Origin: Leptolyngbya sp. Heron Island J
Lineage (GTDB): Bacteria; Cyanobacteriota; Cyanobacteriia; Phormidesmidales; Phormidesmidaceae
DNA: 64,000 nt
Assembly: GCF_000482245.1 (NCBI RefSeq)
Contig: NZ_AWNH01000022.1
Location: 43,424-107,423, forward strand
Direction: 5' to 3'
The notes beneath the pieces are model-generated. The model did not search any database. It was not told the origin of the DNA and was given only the letters and a program-made list of their open reading frames with translations. How positions within the stretch are numbered: position 1 is the first letter of the stretch; every line of letters begins with the position of its first letter. A program made the translations under genes and the position numbers. Below, one piece after another: positions 57,431 to 64,000 of the stretch.

Positions 57431-57451
57431 AAGGCACCATCATAGTGCCTT
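57431..57451 (-). promoter_or_regulatory. Hairpin in the gifA leader
   Basis: A seven-base-pair stem (AAGGCAC with GTGCCTT) and a seven-base loop lie in the predicted gifA 5' leader, about 15 bases downstream of the likely transcription start and followed by TTT. It could be a regulatory fold or an sRNA target; gifA is controlled by the sRNA NsiR4 in Synechocystis. Confidence 0.55.
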
Positions 57452-57472
57452 GCACTTATCTCTTTAGTTTTG

Positions 57473-57504
57473 ATTATAGTCAAAAAAACCGTATATTTTG
57501 ATAC
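57473..57504 (-). promoter_or_regulatory. gifA promoter with overlapping NtcA box
   Basis: Read on the minus strand: GTA-TCAAAATA-TAC (57504-57491), 12 bases, then TATAAT (57478-57473). The NtcA box is thus centred about 31 bases before the predicted start and covers the -35 region, where binding would block polymerase. NtcA represses gif genes, so position and sequence agree. Confidence 0.82.
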
Positions 57505-57589
57505 TCTTTTGTATTTATTTTTTTAAATAAATAATGCGTTTTTTTTGCTATGCCAATGAAGATAGGTCAGAACAATTTATAGGAACGCA

Positions 57590-57619
57590 CAAAAAACGCC
57601 AGCCGAGTGGCTGGCGTTT
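57590..57619 (-). terminator. Terminator after glnA
   Basis: An 11-base-pair stem (AAACGCCAGCC with GGCTGGCGTTT, loop of four) about 40 bases beyond the glnA stop. On the minus strand it ends in a run of six T, as in a Rho-independent terminator. Confidence 0.92.
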
Positions 57620-57659
57620 GAGCAAAAGGGATAGTCAAGCCCAAAAAAGTGATCGTCGA

Positions 57660-59081
57660 TTAGCAATCGTAGTAAAGAGCGATTTCATAAGGGTGAGGGC
57701 GAATATCCATGGGAATTACTTCAGTATCAAGCTTGTAAGAAATCCAGTTTTGGATAAAGTCCTCAGTAAACACCCCACCTTGAGTCAAGAAATCATGATC
57801 ACCTTCTAAAGCAGATAGCGCTTCCTTCAGTGAACCAGGCGTAGATGCAATCTTTGCCAGGTCCTCAGGACTGAGCTCATAAATATCCTGATCGATCGGC
57901 TCAGGAGGCTCAATCTTGTTCTTAATGCCATCAATACCGGCACAGAGCATAGCCGCAAATGCCAGGTAGGGGTTAGACGTCGGGTCAGGGCAGCGGAACT
58001 CAAGACGCTTGGCCTTCGGGCTATCCCCAGACAGTGGAATCCGGATAGCTGCAGAACGGTTACCGTTGGAGTACACCAGGTTTACTGGAGCCTCAAAACC
58101 AGGCACCAGACGCTTGTAGGAATTAGTACTGGGGTTAGAAAATGCCAGGACGGCAGGGGCATGCTTAAGTAGACCACCGATATACCAGGTAGCCAGCTGA
58201 CTCAGACCTGCGTACATATCACCCGCCATCAACGGCTGACCGTCTTTCCAAATAGACTGGTGAGTATGCATACCGGAGCCATTGTCCTCAAACAGAGGCT
58301 TAGGCATAAAGGTCACGGTCTTGCCATACTTCTTAGCAACGTTCTTAATGCAATACTTGTAGGTCATTAACCAGTCAGCCGCCTGGATCATTTCCCCAAA
58401 GCGGAAACCCAGTTCACACTGACCACCGGTTGCTACCTCATGGTGATGTTTTTCAATGGGCACACCACAATCTGCCATCGTCAACAACATCTCAGTCCGC
58501 ATGTCATGAGAAGTATCAGTAGGCGACACAGGGAAATAACCACCTTTATACGCAGGCTTATAACCCAGGTTGCCACCTTCTTCTTCGCGGCCTGTATTCC
58601 AACGGCCCTCAACAGTGTCTACATAGTAGTAGCTGGAGTTAGACGTAGTGTCAAAACGGACATCGTCAAAAATAAAGAACTCTGCCTCAGGGCCGAAGTA
58701 GGCAGTATCGCCAATACCAGTTGCATTTAAGTAATCCAATGCTTTCTGCGCAATAACCCGAGGGCAGCGGTCATACCACGCGCCAGTACGAGGTTCTTTA
58801 ATCGAACAGACCATGCTCAGCGTAGGTTCCTTCATAAAAGGATCAATCCAGGCGGTTGTTGGATCGGGAACCATGGACATGTCTGACTCGTTGATGGCCT
58901 TCCATCCTCGAATACTGGAGCCGTCAAAGGCCACTCCATCGGTAAAGCTACTCTCATCAATCTGGCTGCGATGCACCGTGAGGTGTTGCCAAATACCTGG
59001 TAAATCGATGAACTTAAGATCAATCATCTGAATGTCTTGATCGTTGATCATCTGCAAAACTTCTGCGGCAGTTTGGGCCAT
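57660..59081 (-). CDS. glnA: Glutamine synthetase type I
   Basis: The 473-residue dodecameric enzyme joining ammonium and glutamate. Beta-Grasp N-terminus ([19 protein letters not shown]), [13 protein letters not shown], metal site [58 protein letters not shown] and the glutamate flap [14 protein letters not shown] are all present. ATG at 59081 follows AAGGAG. An NtcA-activated promoter lies 340 bases upstream and gifA follows downstream, so synthesis and inactivation are encoded side by side. Confidence 0.98.
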   Translation of the reverse strand: MAQTAAEVLQMINDQDIQMIDLKFIDLPGIWQHLTVHRSQIDESSFTDGVAFDGSSIRGWKAINESDMSMVPDPTTAWIDPFMKEPTLSMVCSIKEPRTGAWYDRCPRVIAQKALDYLNATGIGDTAYFGPEAEFFIFDDVRFDTTSNSSYYYVDTVEGRWNTGREEEGGNLGYKPAYKGGYFPVSPTDTSHDMRTEMLLTMADCGVPIEKHHHEVATGGQCELGFRFGEMIQAADWLMTYKYCIKNVAKKYGKTVTFMPKPLFEDNGSGMHTHQSIWKDGQPLMAGDMYAGLSQLATWYIGGLLKHAPAVLAFSNPSTNSYKRLVPGFEAPVNLVYSNGNRSAAIRIPLSGDSPKAKRLEFRCPDPTSNPYLAFAAMLCAGIDGIKNKIEPPEPIDQDIYELSPEDLAKIASTPGSLKEALSALEGDHDFLTQGGVFTEDFIQNWISYKLDTEVIPMDIRPHPYEIALYYDC

Positions 59082-59914
59082 GGATCACTCCTTCATATAT
59101 GCATTCACGAGAGCCGTCTTCGAAATTTTTGAGGGAAATGTAGGCTTTGCAGTATGGACAGGCCAACACGTTTAACGGCCAAAACATTAAACAATGAGTG
59201 TGACCGAATAATAGGTCTCCGTTAGAAATTTTCTATATTTCTAAGCAGCGGCAGGCATATTCGCTTCACTCGGGCCATAAGAGCATGACACCAGAGAACA
59301 TCACTCATTCCCACATAACCTTTGACACCGGCCACGATTCAAAGATTAGTAACACCCAGCAGCAGAGTAACTGTGTTTGAACAAACTTTCAGTGTTTACT
59401 TTGACTAGGCTTGGATCATCCTAGGAACAGTAATCCCGAGCGATTGTATCTCTTGTTACAAATTCACGTTTTCTCTAGCAAGCCTGTTGAAAAATCGCGA
59501 CGATCGGATTCAAAGTTCCAAAGCTGTGGTCACATCAAAGATTTCAAGGCATTGCCCCTATGTGTTAACTCCATCTCAATTGTTGCGAAAGATTGCGTAT
59601 TGTAAAAAATAGGCAGCTCAACCCGCCTCTCTATCAGGTGTCTTGTCTGCTACTTAATTGACCATGGTAGACTATTTTCTGGTATTAAAGTGTTGGTAAG
59701 CGTTGTCGCTGAACGGGTTTCAGGATTTACATGGCAGCGGCAAGACACTTGGTCAATGCCTAAGTAAGCAATTGCATCGCTCTTGTGTTTGTTCTCATAT
59801 TCGGTTCATACCAATGGTTGGTCATTGCTTAAATGAGGACTTTCACCCTTAGCTTGGTTACAAGTTCCTGCTTAATTTTGAGTCGCACATTAATCGCACT
59901 GGGAGAAAGGTTTC
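59082..59914. other. Divergent control region between glnA and apcF
   Basis: About 830 bases without a convincing gene. It holds the glnA NtcA promoter (59418-59459), a glnA leader of roughly 330 bases and the apcF promoter. A 64-codon frame at 59411-59605 overlaps the promoter elements and is not credible. Confidence 0.65.
59418..59459 (-). promoter_or_regulatory. NtcA-activated glnA promoter
   Basis: On the minus strand: GTA N8 TAC as TGTA(acaagaga)TACA (59459-59446), exactly 22 bases, then TAGGAT (59423-59418) matching the TAN3T -10 box. This is the textbook class II arrangement of NtcA-activated promoters, with the box centred near -41 and transcription starting near 59411. Confidence 0.9.
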
Positions 59915-60424
59915 ATGCGGGATACGGTGACGGGTTTAATTAGTACCTACGACATCACAGGTCGTTACCTCGATCGCGACGCTATAGATTCTTTAAAAAC
60001 CTATTTTGATAGTGGTGCTGATCGAGTTAAGGCGGCGGCCTACATTAGCGCCAATGCATCCAGCCTTGTGAAAACAACTGGCGCTGCGCTGTTTGAGCGG
60101 ATACCTGAATTGATTCGCCCAGGGGGTAATGCGTACACCACTAGACGATACGCCGCTTGTCTACGTGATTTGGATTACTACTTGCGCTACAGCAGCTATG
60201 CCCTGGTAGCAGGTAACTGTGATGTACTAACAGAGCGAGTACTCAACGGTCTACGGGAAACCTACAACTCTCTAGAGGTGCCTGTTGGCCCCACCGTGAT
60301 TGGTATTCAGATTATGAAGGATGTGCTCAAAGAGCAGCTGGAAGCGCAGGGAGTGGCTGATACATCTTTTGTGGATGCGCCTTTTGACCATCTCACTCGT
60401 GAACTGGGCGAAGTTAGCGTCTAG
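59915..60424 (+). CDS. apcF: Allophycocyanin beta-18 subunit
   Basis: A 169-residue phycobiliprotein of the phycobilisome core. Cys82 in RRYAACLRDLDYYLRY binds phycocyanobilin, and Asn72 in RPGGNAYTTRR sits at the usual methylated position. The divergent length and the sequences RDTVTGLISTYDITGRYLD and GNCDVLTERVLNGLRETYN fit ApcF, the beta-like subunit paired with the ApcE linker, rather than ApcB. Its standalone location away from apcABC is normal for apcF. Start ATG 59915 follows AAAGG. Confidence 0.93.
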   Translation: MRDTVTGLISTYDITGRYLDRDAIDSLKTYFDSGADRVKAAAYISANASSLVKTTGAALFERIPELIRPGGNAYTTRRYAACLRDLDYYLRYSSYALVAGNCDVLTERVLNGLRETYNSLEVPVGPTVIGIQIMKDVLKEQLEAQGVADTSFVDAPFDHLTRELGEVSV

Positions 60425-60503
60425 ATCGGACATGTAGCTCTAGCAGTCATAGTCCGAGCAGGTTTGAAGTGGGGTGCTCCTGAGAGTACCTCATTTTTTT
60501 GAT

Positions 60504-61742
60504 ATGAATTATTTAGGCATTGATTTTGGTACTTCAGGGGCACGAGCGATCGCAGTTGACTCGACTGGGCAAATCATCACTGAAACCCGCTGCCAGTACC
60601 CATCGCTAGAACCCAATGCTGACGATTGGCAACAAACACTGTGGGCCTTACTCGATCAGCTACCAGCTCAGGTGCGACAACAGATAGCCGCGATCGCAAT
60701 TGATGGTACCTCTGCGACTGTTTTACTGTGCGATCGCGCCCATACACCACTCACCACACCCTTACTCTATAACGATGCTAGAGGCGGAGTCCCCACTGTC
60801 GCCCCCACAACCAGTCCTGCCCATAGCGCCACTTCTAGCCTTGCAAAAGTCCTCTGGTGGCAAACCCATTTACCAAAAAATATTCTTGCTAATGCTCGAT
60901 ATCTAGTCCATCAAGCAGATTGGTTGAGCAGCTTACTCCATGGCCAACCGGGTATCAGCGACTATAACAATGCATTAAAATTGGGATTTGACCCTCAAGC
61001 CCTCAAATATCCCAACTGGCTACGAAATCTAGAAATTAGCGCCTGGCTGCCGCAGGTGTTGGCCCCAGGGATTGCGATCGCTCCCATCCAAACCCAAATT
61101 GCTAAGCGCTTCGGGCTACCGCCAAGCTGCATAATCAAAACCGGCACCACCGATAGTATTGCAGCCTTTTTAGCCAGCGGTGCCAACTCGCCAGGTGACG
61201 CCGTCACTTCCTTGGGGTCTACCCTGGTACTGAAATTGTTCAGCCCGGTGGCCGTTAATGATGCCCCTAGCGGTATCTACAGTCACCGACTAGGGCAACA
61301 GTGGCTGGTGGGCGGTGCCTCCAACACCGGGGGAGCGGTATTGCATCACTACTTTAGCGAGCATGAGCTACGCTCCCTCAGCCCGCTCATCGACACCCAT
61401 GCTGCCAGCGGGCTCGATTACTATCCGCTACTCACAGCTGGCGAACGCTTTCCTATTAATGATCCTGACTTGGAGCCCAAGCTAACGCCCCGTCCATCAG
61501 ACCCGGTGAGGTTTCTCCATGGACTCTTAGAAAGCATGGCTCAGATTGAAGCCTTGGGCTATCAGAAACTAACGGCCCTAGGCGGCAGCCCGGTCAAGCG
61601 AATTTACACAGCAGGAGGCGGGGCCCAAAATTCCACCTGGCATACTTTACGAGCACAGGCACTGGGTGTGCCATTAGTAAGCTCTCTACACACCGAAGCC
61701 GCCTATGGAACGGCCCGATTAGCAGCTGGCCTAGTGACATAG
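60504..61742 (+). CDS. D-ribulokinase (cyanobacterial FGGY sugar kinase)
   Basis: A 412-residue FGGY kinase. The N-terminal LGIDFGTSGARAIAVD carries the catalytic-domain phosphate loop, IDGTSATVLLCDR follows, TTDSIAAFLASGA contains the catalytic Asp, TSLGSTLVLK and TAGGGAQNSTWHTLRAQA end the nucleotide site. The sequence follows the Synechococcus elongatus sugar kinase shown to prefer D-ribulose. The frame opens with GTG 60474; the ATG at 60504 begins just before the conserved strand. It would salvage ribulose into the pentose phosphate and Calvin pathways. Confidence 0.88.
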   Translation: MNYLGIDFGTSGARAIAVDSTGQIITETRCQYPSLEPNADDWQQTLWALLDQLPAQVRQQIAAIAIDGTSATVLLCDRAHTPLTTPLLYNDARGGVPTVAPTTSPAHSATSSLAKVLWWQTHLPKNILANARYLVHQADWLSSLLHGQPGISDYNNALKLGFDPQALKYPNWLRNLEISAWLPQVLAPGIAIAPIQTQIAKRFGLPPSCIIKTGTTDSIAAFLASGANSPGDAVTSLGSTLVLKLFSPVAVNDAPSGIYSHRLGQQWLVGGASNTGGAVLHHYFSEHELRSLSPLIDTHAASGLDYYPLLTAGERFPINDPDLEPKLTPRPSDPVRFLHGLLESMAQIEALGYQKLTALGGSPVKRIYTAGGGAQNSTWHTLRAQALGVPLVSSLHTEAAYGTARLAAGLVT

Positions 61743-61791
61743 CGTCAGATTGATTAAACAGCTATCAATTCAAGACATCCCAAAACAAGTA

Positions 61792-61815
61792 GCCAGCGTT
61801 CTCACGAATGCTGGC
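61792..61815. terminator. Hairpin between convergent kinase and petG
   Basis: A ten-base-pair stem (GCCAGCGTTC with GAATGCTGGC, one G-T pair) with a four-base loop, midway between two convergent stops. It probably serves both transcripts; the T tracts on each side are weak. Confidence 0.65.
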
Positions 61816-61841
61816 CTTAAAACTTCTTATGTAGCTAATTC

Positions 61842-61955
61842 TTAGAAGTTGAGCTGATCACCACGGCGATACTGCATGTAAGCTGCAACAAACAAACCGG
61901 CCAACGTTACCGGAATCAGACCTAGAACAATCCCTAACAGCAAAGGTTCAATCAC
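61842..61955 (-). CDS. petG: Cytochrome b6f subunit PetG
   Basis: A 37-residue single-helix subunit of the cytochrome b6f complex, too short for usual gene-finding limits. The translation ([19 protein letters not shown], then [14 protein letters not shown]) is almost the family consensus. The start is GTG at 61955 with GAGGA 12 bases upstream, and the stop is TAA at 61842-61844. It is divergent from cytM, another photosynthetic or respiratory electron-transfer gene, with 276 bases between. Confidence 0.96.
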   Translation of the reverse strand: MIEPLLLGIVLGLIPVTLAGLFVAAYMQYRRGDQLNF

Positions 61956-62231
61956 GCCACGTTTTCCTCAATGACTTACAGAGCTAATAGAAGCAGTGTG
62001 CGCTACACATTACTTCTTCCACCTTCATAGTAAGACATTCGCTTAATTGAGCCTAGACCTGATCCAGCAACTCCGTCACCTTGAAATCTCTATCCTCAAT
62101 GCTCGCTACTGTCGATTTTATGGCCGATCCAGCCATAGCTTAACAAAAGCTATAGATTTCAAGGCTGTTTTCAAGCCGAAACAACTTGCACTGCCTCCTG
62201 AGAAAACTTTAAACTATGTATCATATGCGTA

Positions 62232-62666
62232 ATGACAAAGTGTTACGTTCTGCTTGTGACCCAAAATACAGTTGACAGTCCAGCCCTCACTCAGCAAACC
62301 ATAGCCACTCAAGATAATCGGCTACTGGTACAGTTTGCCTTAGCAGCAACGACTATTCTGCTATGTGTCATTCTTGTAATCTGGGGCATTCATAGGGTTC
62401 AAGTATCCGATCCATATGTCCATGATGTTTTGGCTACTACAGGGCATCTTGAACGGGGGCAGCAGCTATTCTGGCAAAACTGCGCCACTTGCCATGGAGT
62501 GAACGGCACTGGCGAGGTTGGCCCTGATTTACAGAGCGTATCTGAGCGAAAATCACAGGTAGCTTTGATTAAACAGGTTATCAGTGGCAAAACACCTCCC
62601 ATGCCTCAGTTTCAACCTAATACCCAAGACATGGCAGATTTATTAGTGTTTTTAGAAGATCTTTAA
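62232..62666 (+). CDS. cytM: Cytochrome cM
   Basis: A 144-residue c-type cytochrome with an N-terminal membrane helix (about 33-52). The haem site is CATCH (Cys84, Cys87, His88), and Met124 in TPPMPQF is the likely axial ligand. Layout and size agree with cyanobacterial CytM, a membrane-anchored low-potential cytochrome expressed under stress or dark growth. The start is ATG at 62232; no strong ribosome site is visible, and a GTG at 62256 is possible. Its stop overlaps that of ddl by four bases. Confidence 0.9.
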   Translation: MTKCYVLLVTQNTVDSPALTQQTIATQDNRLLVQFALAATTILLCVILVIWGIHRVQVSDPYVHDVLATTGHLERGQQLFWQNCATCHGVNGTGEVGPDLQSVSERKSQVALIKQVISGKTPPMPQFQPNTQDMADLLVFLEDL

Positions 62667-63718
62667 ATAGGCCGACTAGCGCGCTCTAAGCCAAGTTGAA
62701 TCAACCGATCTACAAGCTGATCAAACTCGATGCCTGAGGCCTGCCAAAGCATGGGATACATGCTGGTAGCTGTGAATCCTGGAAAGGTGTTGATCTCATT
62801 GATCAGCACTTCATCAGTAGATTCTATGTAGAAAAAATCAACCCGTGACAGGCCAGCCCCATCAATTGCTTGAAATGCTTCAATTGCCTGCTCCTGAATA
62901 GTCGTAACAATATTTTTGGGCAGTGGGGCGGGAATGGCTAAGTCAGCTTGGCCACTGGTGTATTTGGTGTTGTAATCATAGAACTCTGCATCAAAACTAA
63001 TTTCACCGATGACCGAAGCCTTGGGATTGGCATTGCCTAAGATGGCACATTCGACTTCACGAGCGACCACACCTGCTTCCACAATGATCCGGCGGTCATA
63101 GCTGGCAGCGCTGTCAAGGGCAGCTTCTAACTCTCGCCGATCTTTGACTTTAGCAATCCCCACTGATGAACCGAGATTGGCAGGTTTAACAAAACAGGGA
63201 TAGCCCAGGGTTTCTTCAATCTCATCGCACAGTTTCGGAAACACACAGGGGTTGGAATAGACTTGCGATCGCAATACCTCCATATACTTCACCTGAGGTA
63301 GCCCCACCTTGGCAAACGCAGACTTCATAGCCAGCTTATCCATCCCCATCGCCGAAGCCAGGACACCACAGCCGACATAGGGAATTTGCATCAATTCAAA
63401 TAGGCCCTGAATCGTACCATCCTCACCATTGGGACCATGGAGCACAGGAAACCAGATATCCACATCGAGCTCTGATGGCGGCATACGGTCCATAGCAGAT
63501 ATCTCCGCTGCCGTCGCTAACGGTTCTCCCGACGTCAGCACCTCTTGAGCATTCATCACCCAGAAACCATCCTTGCGGATATAAACCGGGACAACCTCAT
63601 ACTTGTCGACATTCTCTTTAAGCTCTAGCCCTCGGGCAATGGCCTGGGCCGAATAAATAGACACCTCATGCTCTCCAGAGCATCCACCAAACAGTAAGCC
63701 GACACGCATCTTTGCCAT
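62663..63718 (-). CDS. ddl: D-alanine--D-alanine ligase
   Basis: A 351-residue ATP-grasp enzyme that makes the D-Ala-D-Ala end of the peptidoglycan stem peptide. [19 protein letters not shown] at the N-terminus, [16 protein letters not shown] near 90, [17 protein letters not shown] near 175, and [24 protein letters not shown] in pieces near 300 (magnesium ligands) are all present. Start is ATG at 63718. The cell-wall genes of this window are otherwise scattered. Confidence 0.97.
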   Translation of the reverse strand: MAKMRVGLLFGGCSGEHEVSIYSAQAIARGLELKENVDKYEVVPVYIRKDGFWVMNAQEVLTSGEPLATAAEISAMDRMPPSELDVDIWFPVLHGPNGEDGTIQGLFELMQIPYVGCGVLASAMGMDKLAMKSAFAKVGLPQVKYMEVLRSQVYSNPCVFPKLCDEIEETLGYPCFVKPANLGSSVGIAKVKDRRELEAALDSAASYDRRIIVEAGVVAREVECAILGNANPKASVIGEISFDAEFYDYNTKYTSGQADLAIPAPLPKNIVTTIQEQAIEAFQAIDGAGLSRVDFFYIESTDEVLINEINTFPGFTATSMYPMLWQASGIEFDQLVDRLIQLGLERASRPI

Positions 63719-63910
63719 TTGAGTTAGCCCCTTTGACCCTAAAAATAGACCGTTGCCGACTGAGCAATCACTAAGCCACAGCTGATCAATAACAGCAACT
63801 GACCATGAGAGTTATCTCAGAGAGCAACAGCGTCAAAAATAATTTTAGGAGGCTAGCCTATCACAAACCCAACCTTAGTAATACAAAATCGACACCATCC
63901 AAAAATTGAC

Positions 63911-63948
63911 AAAAAAAGACCCCTAAGCCTCAAAAAGGCTCAGGAGTC
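63911..63948 (-). terminator. Terminator of a leftward gene beyond the right edge
   Basis: An imperfect 13-base-pair stem (GACTCCTGAGCCT with AGGCTTAGGGGTC) with a five-base loop; on the minus strand it is followed by seven T. It most likely ends a transcript entering from the right edge, whose coding end cannot be fixed in the last 50 bases. The stretch 63719-63910 holds only the presumed ddl promoter. Confidence 0.8.
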
Positions 63949-64000
63949 AGACATCAGGGTGCATCTACCAGCTAACTGTCCACACTTTTAACGCCTACAT

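Noticed and set aside
59411..59605. 64-codon frame in the glnA-apcF gap
   Set aside because: Overlaps the glnA NtcA box and -10 box on the other strand; no ribosome site.
62047..62232. 61-codon frame just before cytM
   Set aside because: Overlaps the cytM start and its promoter space; no recognisable protein features.
63949..64000. Possible 3' end of a leftward gene at the right edge
   Set aside because: All three minus-strand frames contain stops in these 52 bases, so the frame cannot be chosen.

Overview
The window is cyanobacterial chromosome. It carries photosystem I PsaD, the phycobilisome core subunit ApcF, PetG of cytochrome b6f, cytochrome cM, the chlorophyll enzyme ChlM and a DnaK3/DnaJ3 pair. 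The HIP1 octamer GCGATCGC recurs throughout. Cyanobacterial nitrogen control is visible: three perfect GTA-N8-TAC NtcA boxes lie in front of amt, glnA and gifA. The genus cannot be fixed from this sequence alone. No prophage, insertion sequence, rRNA or CRISPR array was seen.

Layout. 1-2.1 kb: AT-rich O-acetylation pair (partial SGNH protein plus MBOAT acyltransferase). 2.2-8.9 kb: a leftward run of six genes: an EgtC-type amidotransferase, two membrane-anchored periplasmic-binding-protein-like proteins (SBP_bac_3 and OpuAC types), a histidine/phenylalanine ammonia-lyase homologue with an altered MIO motif, and a TRAP transporter (DctQ, DctM) without its own binding protein. This is the least conventional part of the window. 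9-17 kb: DUF423 gene, then a surface/signalling group: a 1,521-residue TPS/beta-helix/CHAT caspase-like fusion, a DUF928 protein and a CHASE2-GGDEF cyclase. 17-26 kb: chlM, nagA, purE, amt, a DICT-GAF histidine kinase, an AMIN-domain protein, a possible 31-residue membrane peptide and a redoxin. 26-30 kb: dnaJ and dnaK3, the latter with a long Tyr/Gln/Gly-rich tail, then tRNA-Leu(UAG). 30-43 kb: DUF4349 lipoprotein, nucleotide-sugar epimerase, pnp, tpiA, GAF-GGDEF cyclase, TPR protein, tilS, minCDE, SpoU methylase. 43-56 kb: thioredoxin-fold thylakoid-type protein, lipoprotein, ychF, SGNH hydrolase, ispH, unknown gene, ABC-2 permease, psaD-trpE, mannose-1-phosphate guanylyltransferase, LCP ligase. 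56-64 kb: SGNH hydrolase, gifA and glnA with their control regions, apcF, D-ribulokinase, petG, cytM, ddl.

How the parts connect. Amt imports ammonium, GlnA assimilates it and GifA inactivates GlnA; the predicted NtcA sites would activate the first two and repress the third. MinCDE places the septum. Ddl, the LCP protein and NagA serve cell-wall assembly or turnover. The 4-9 kb cluster looks like a binding/uptake and lyase system for a small zwitterion; a betaine-type histidine derivative such as ergothioneine or hercynine is a hypothesis, not a demonstration. Start codons were re-chosen in many genes where the longest frame opens with TTG or GTG and a better ATG with a Shine-Dalgarno or family-conserved N-terminus follows.
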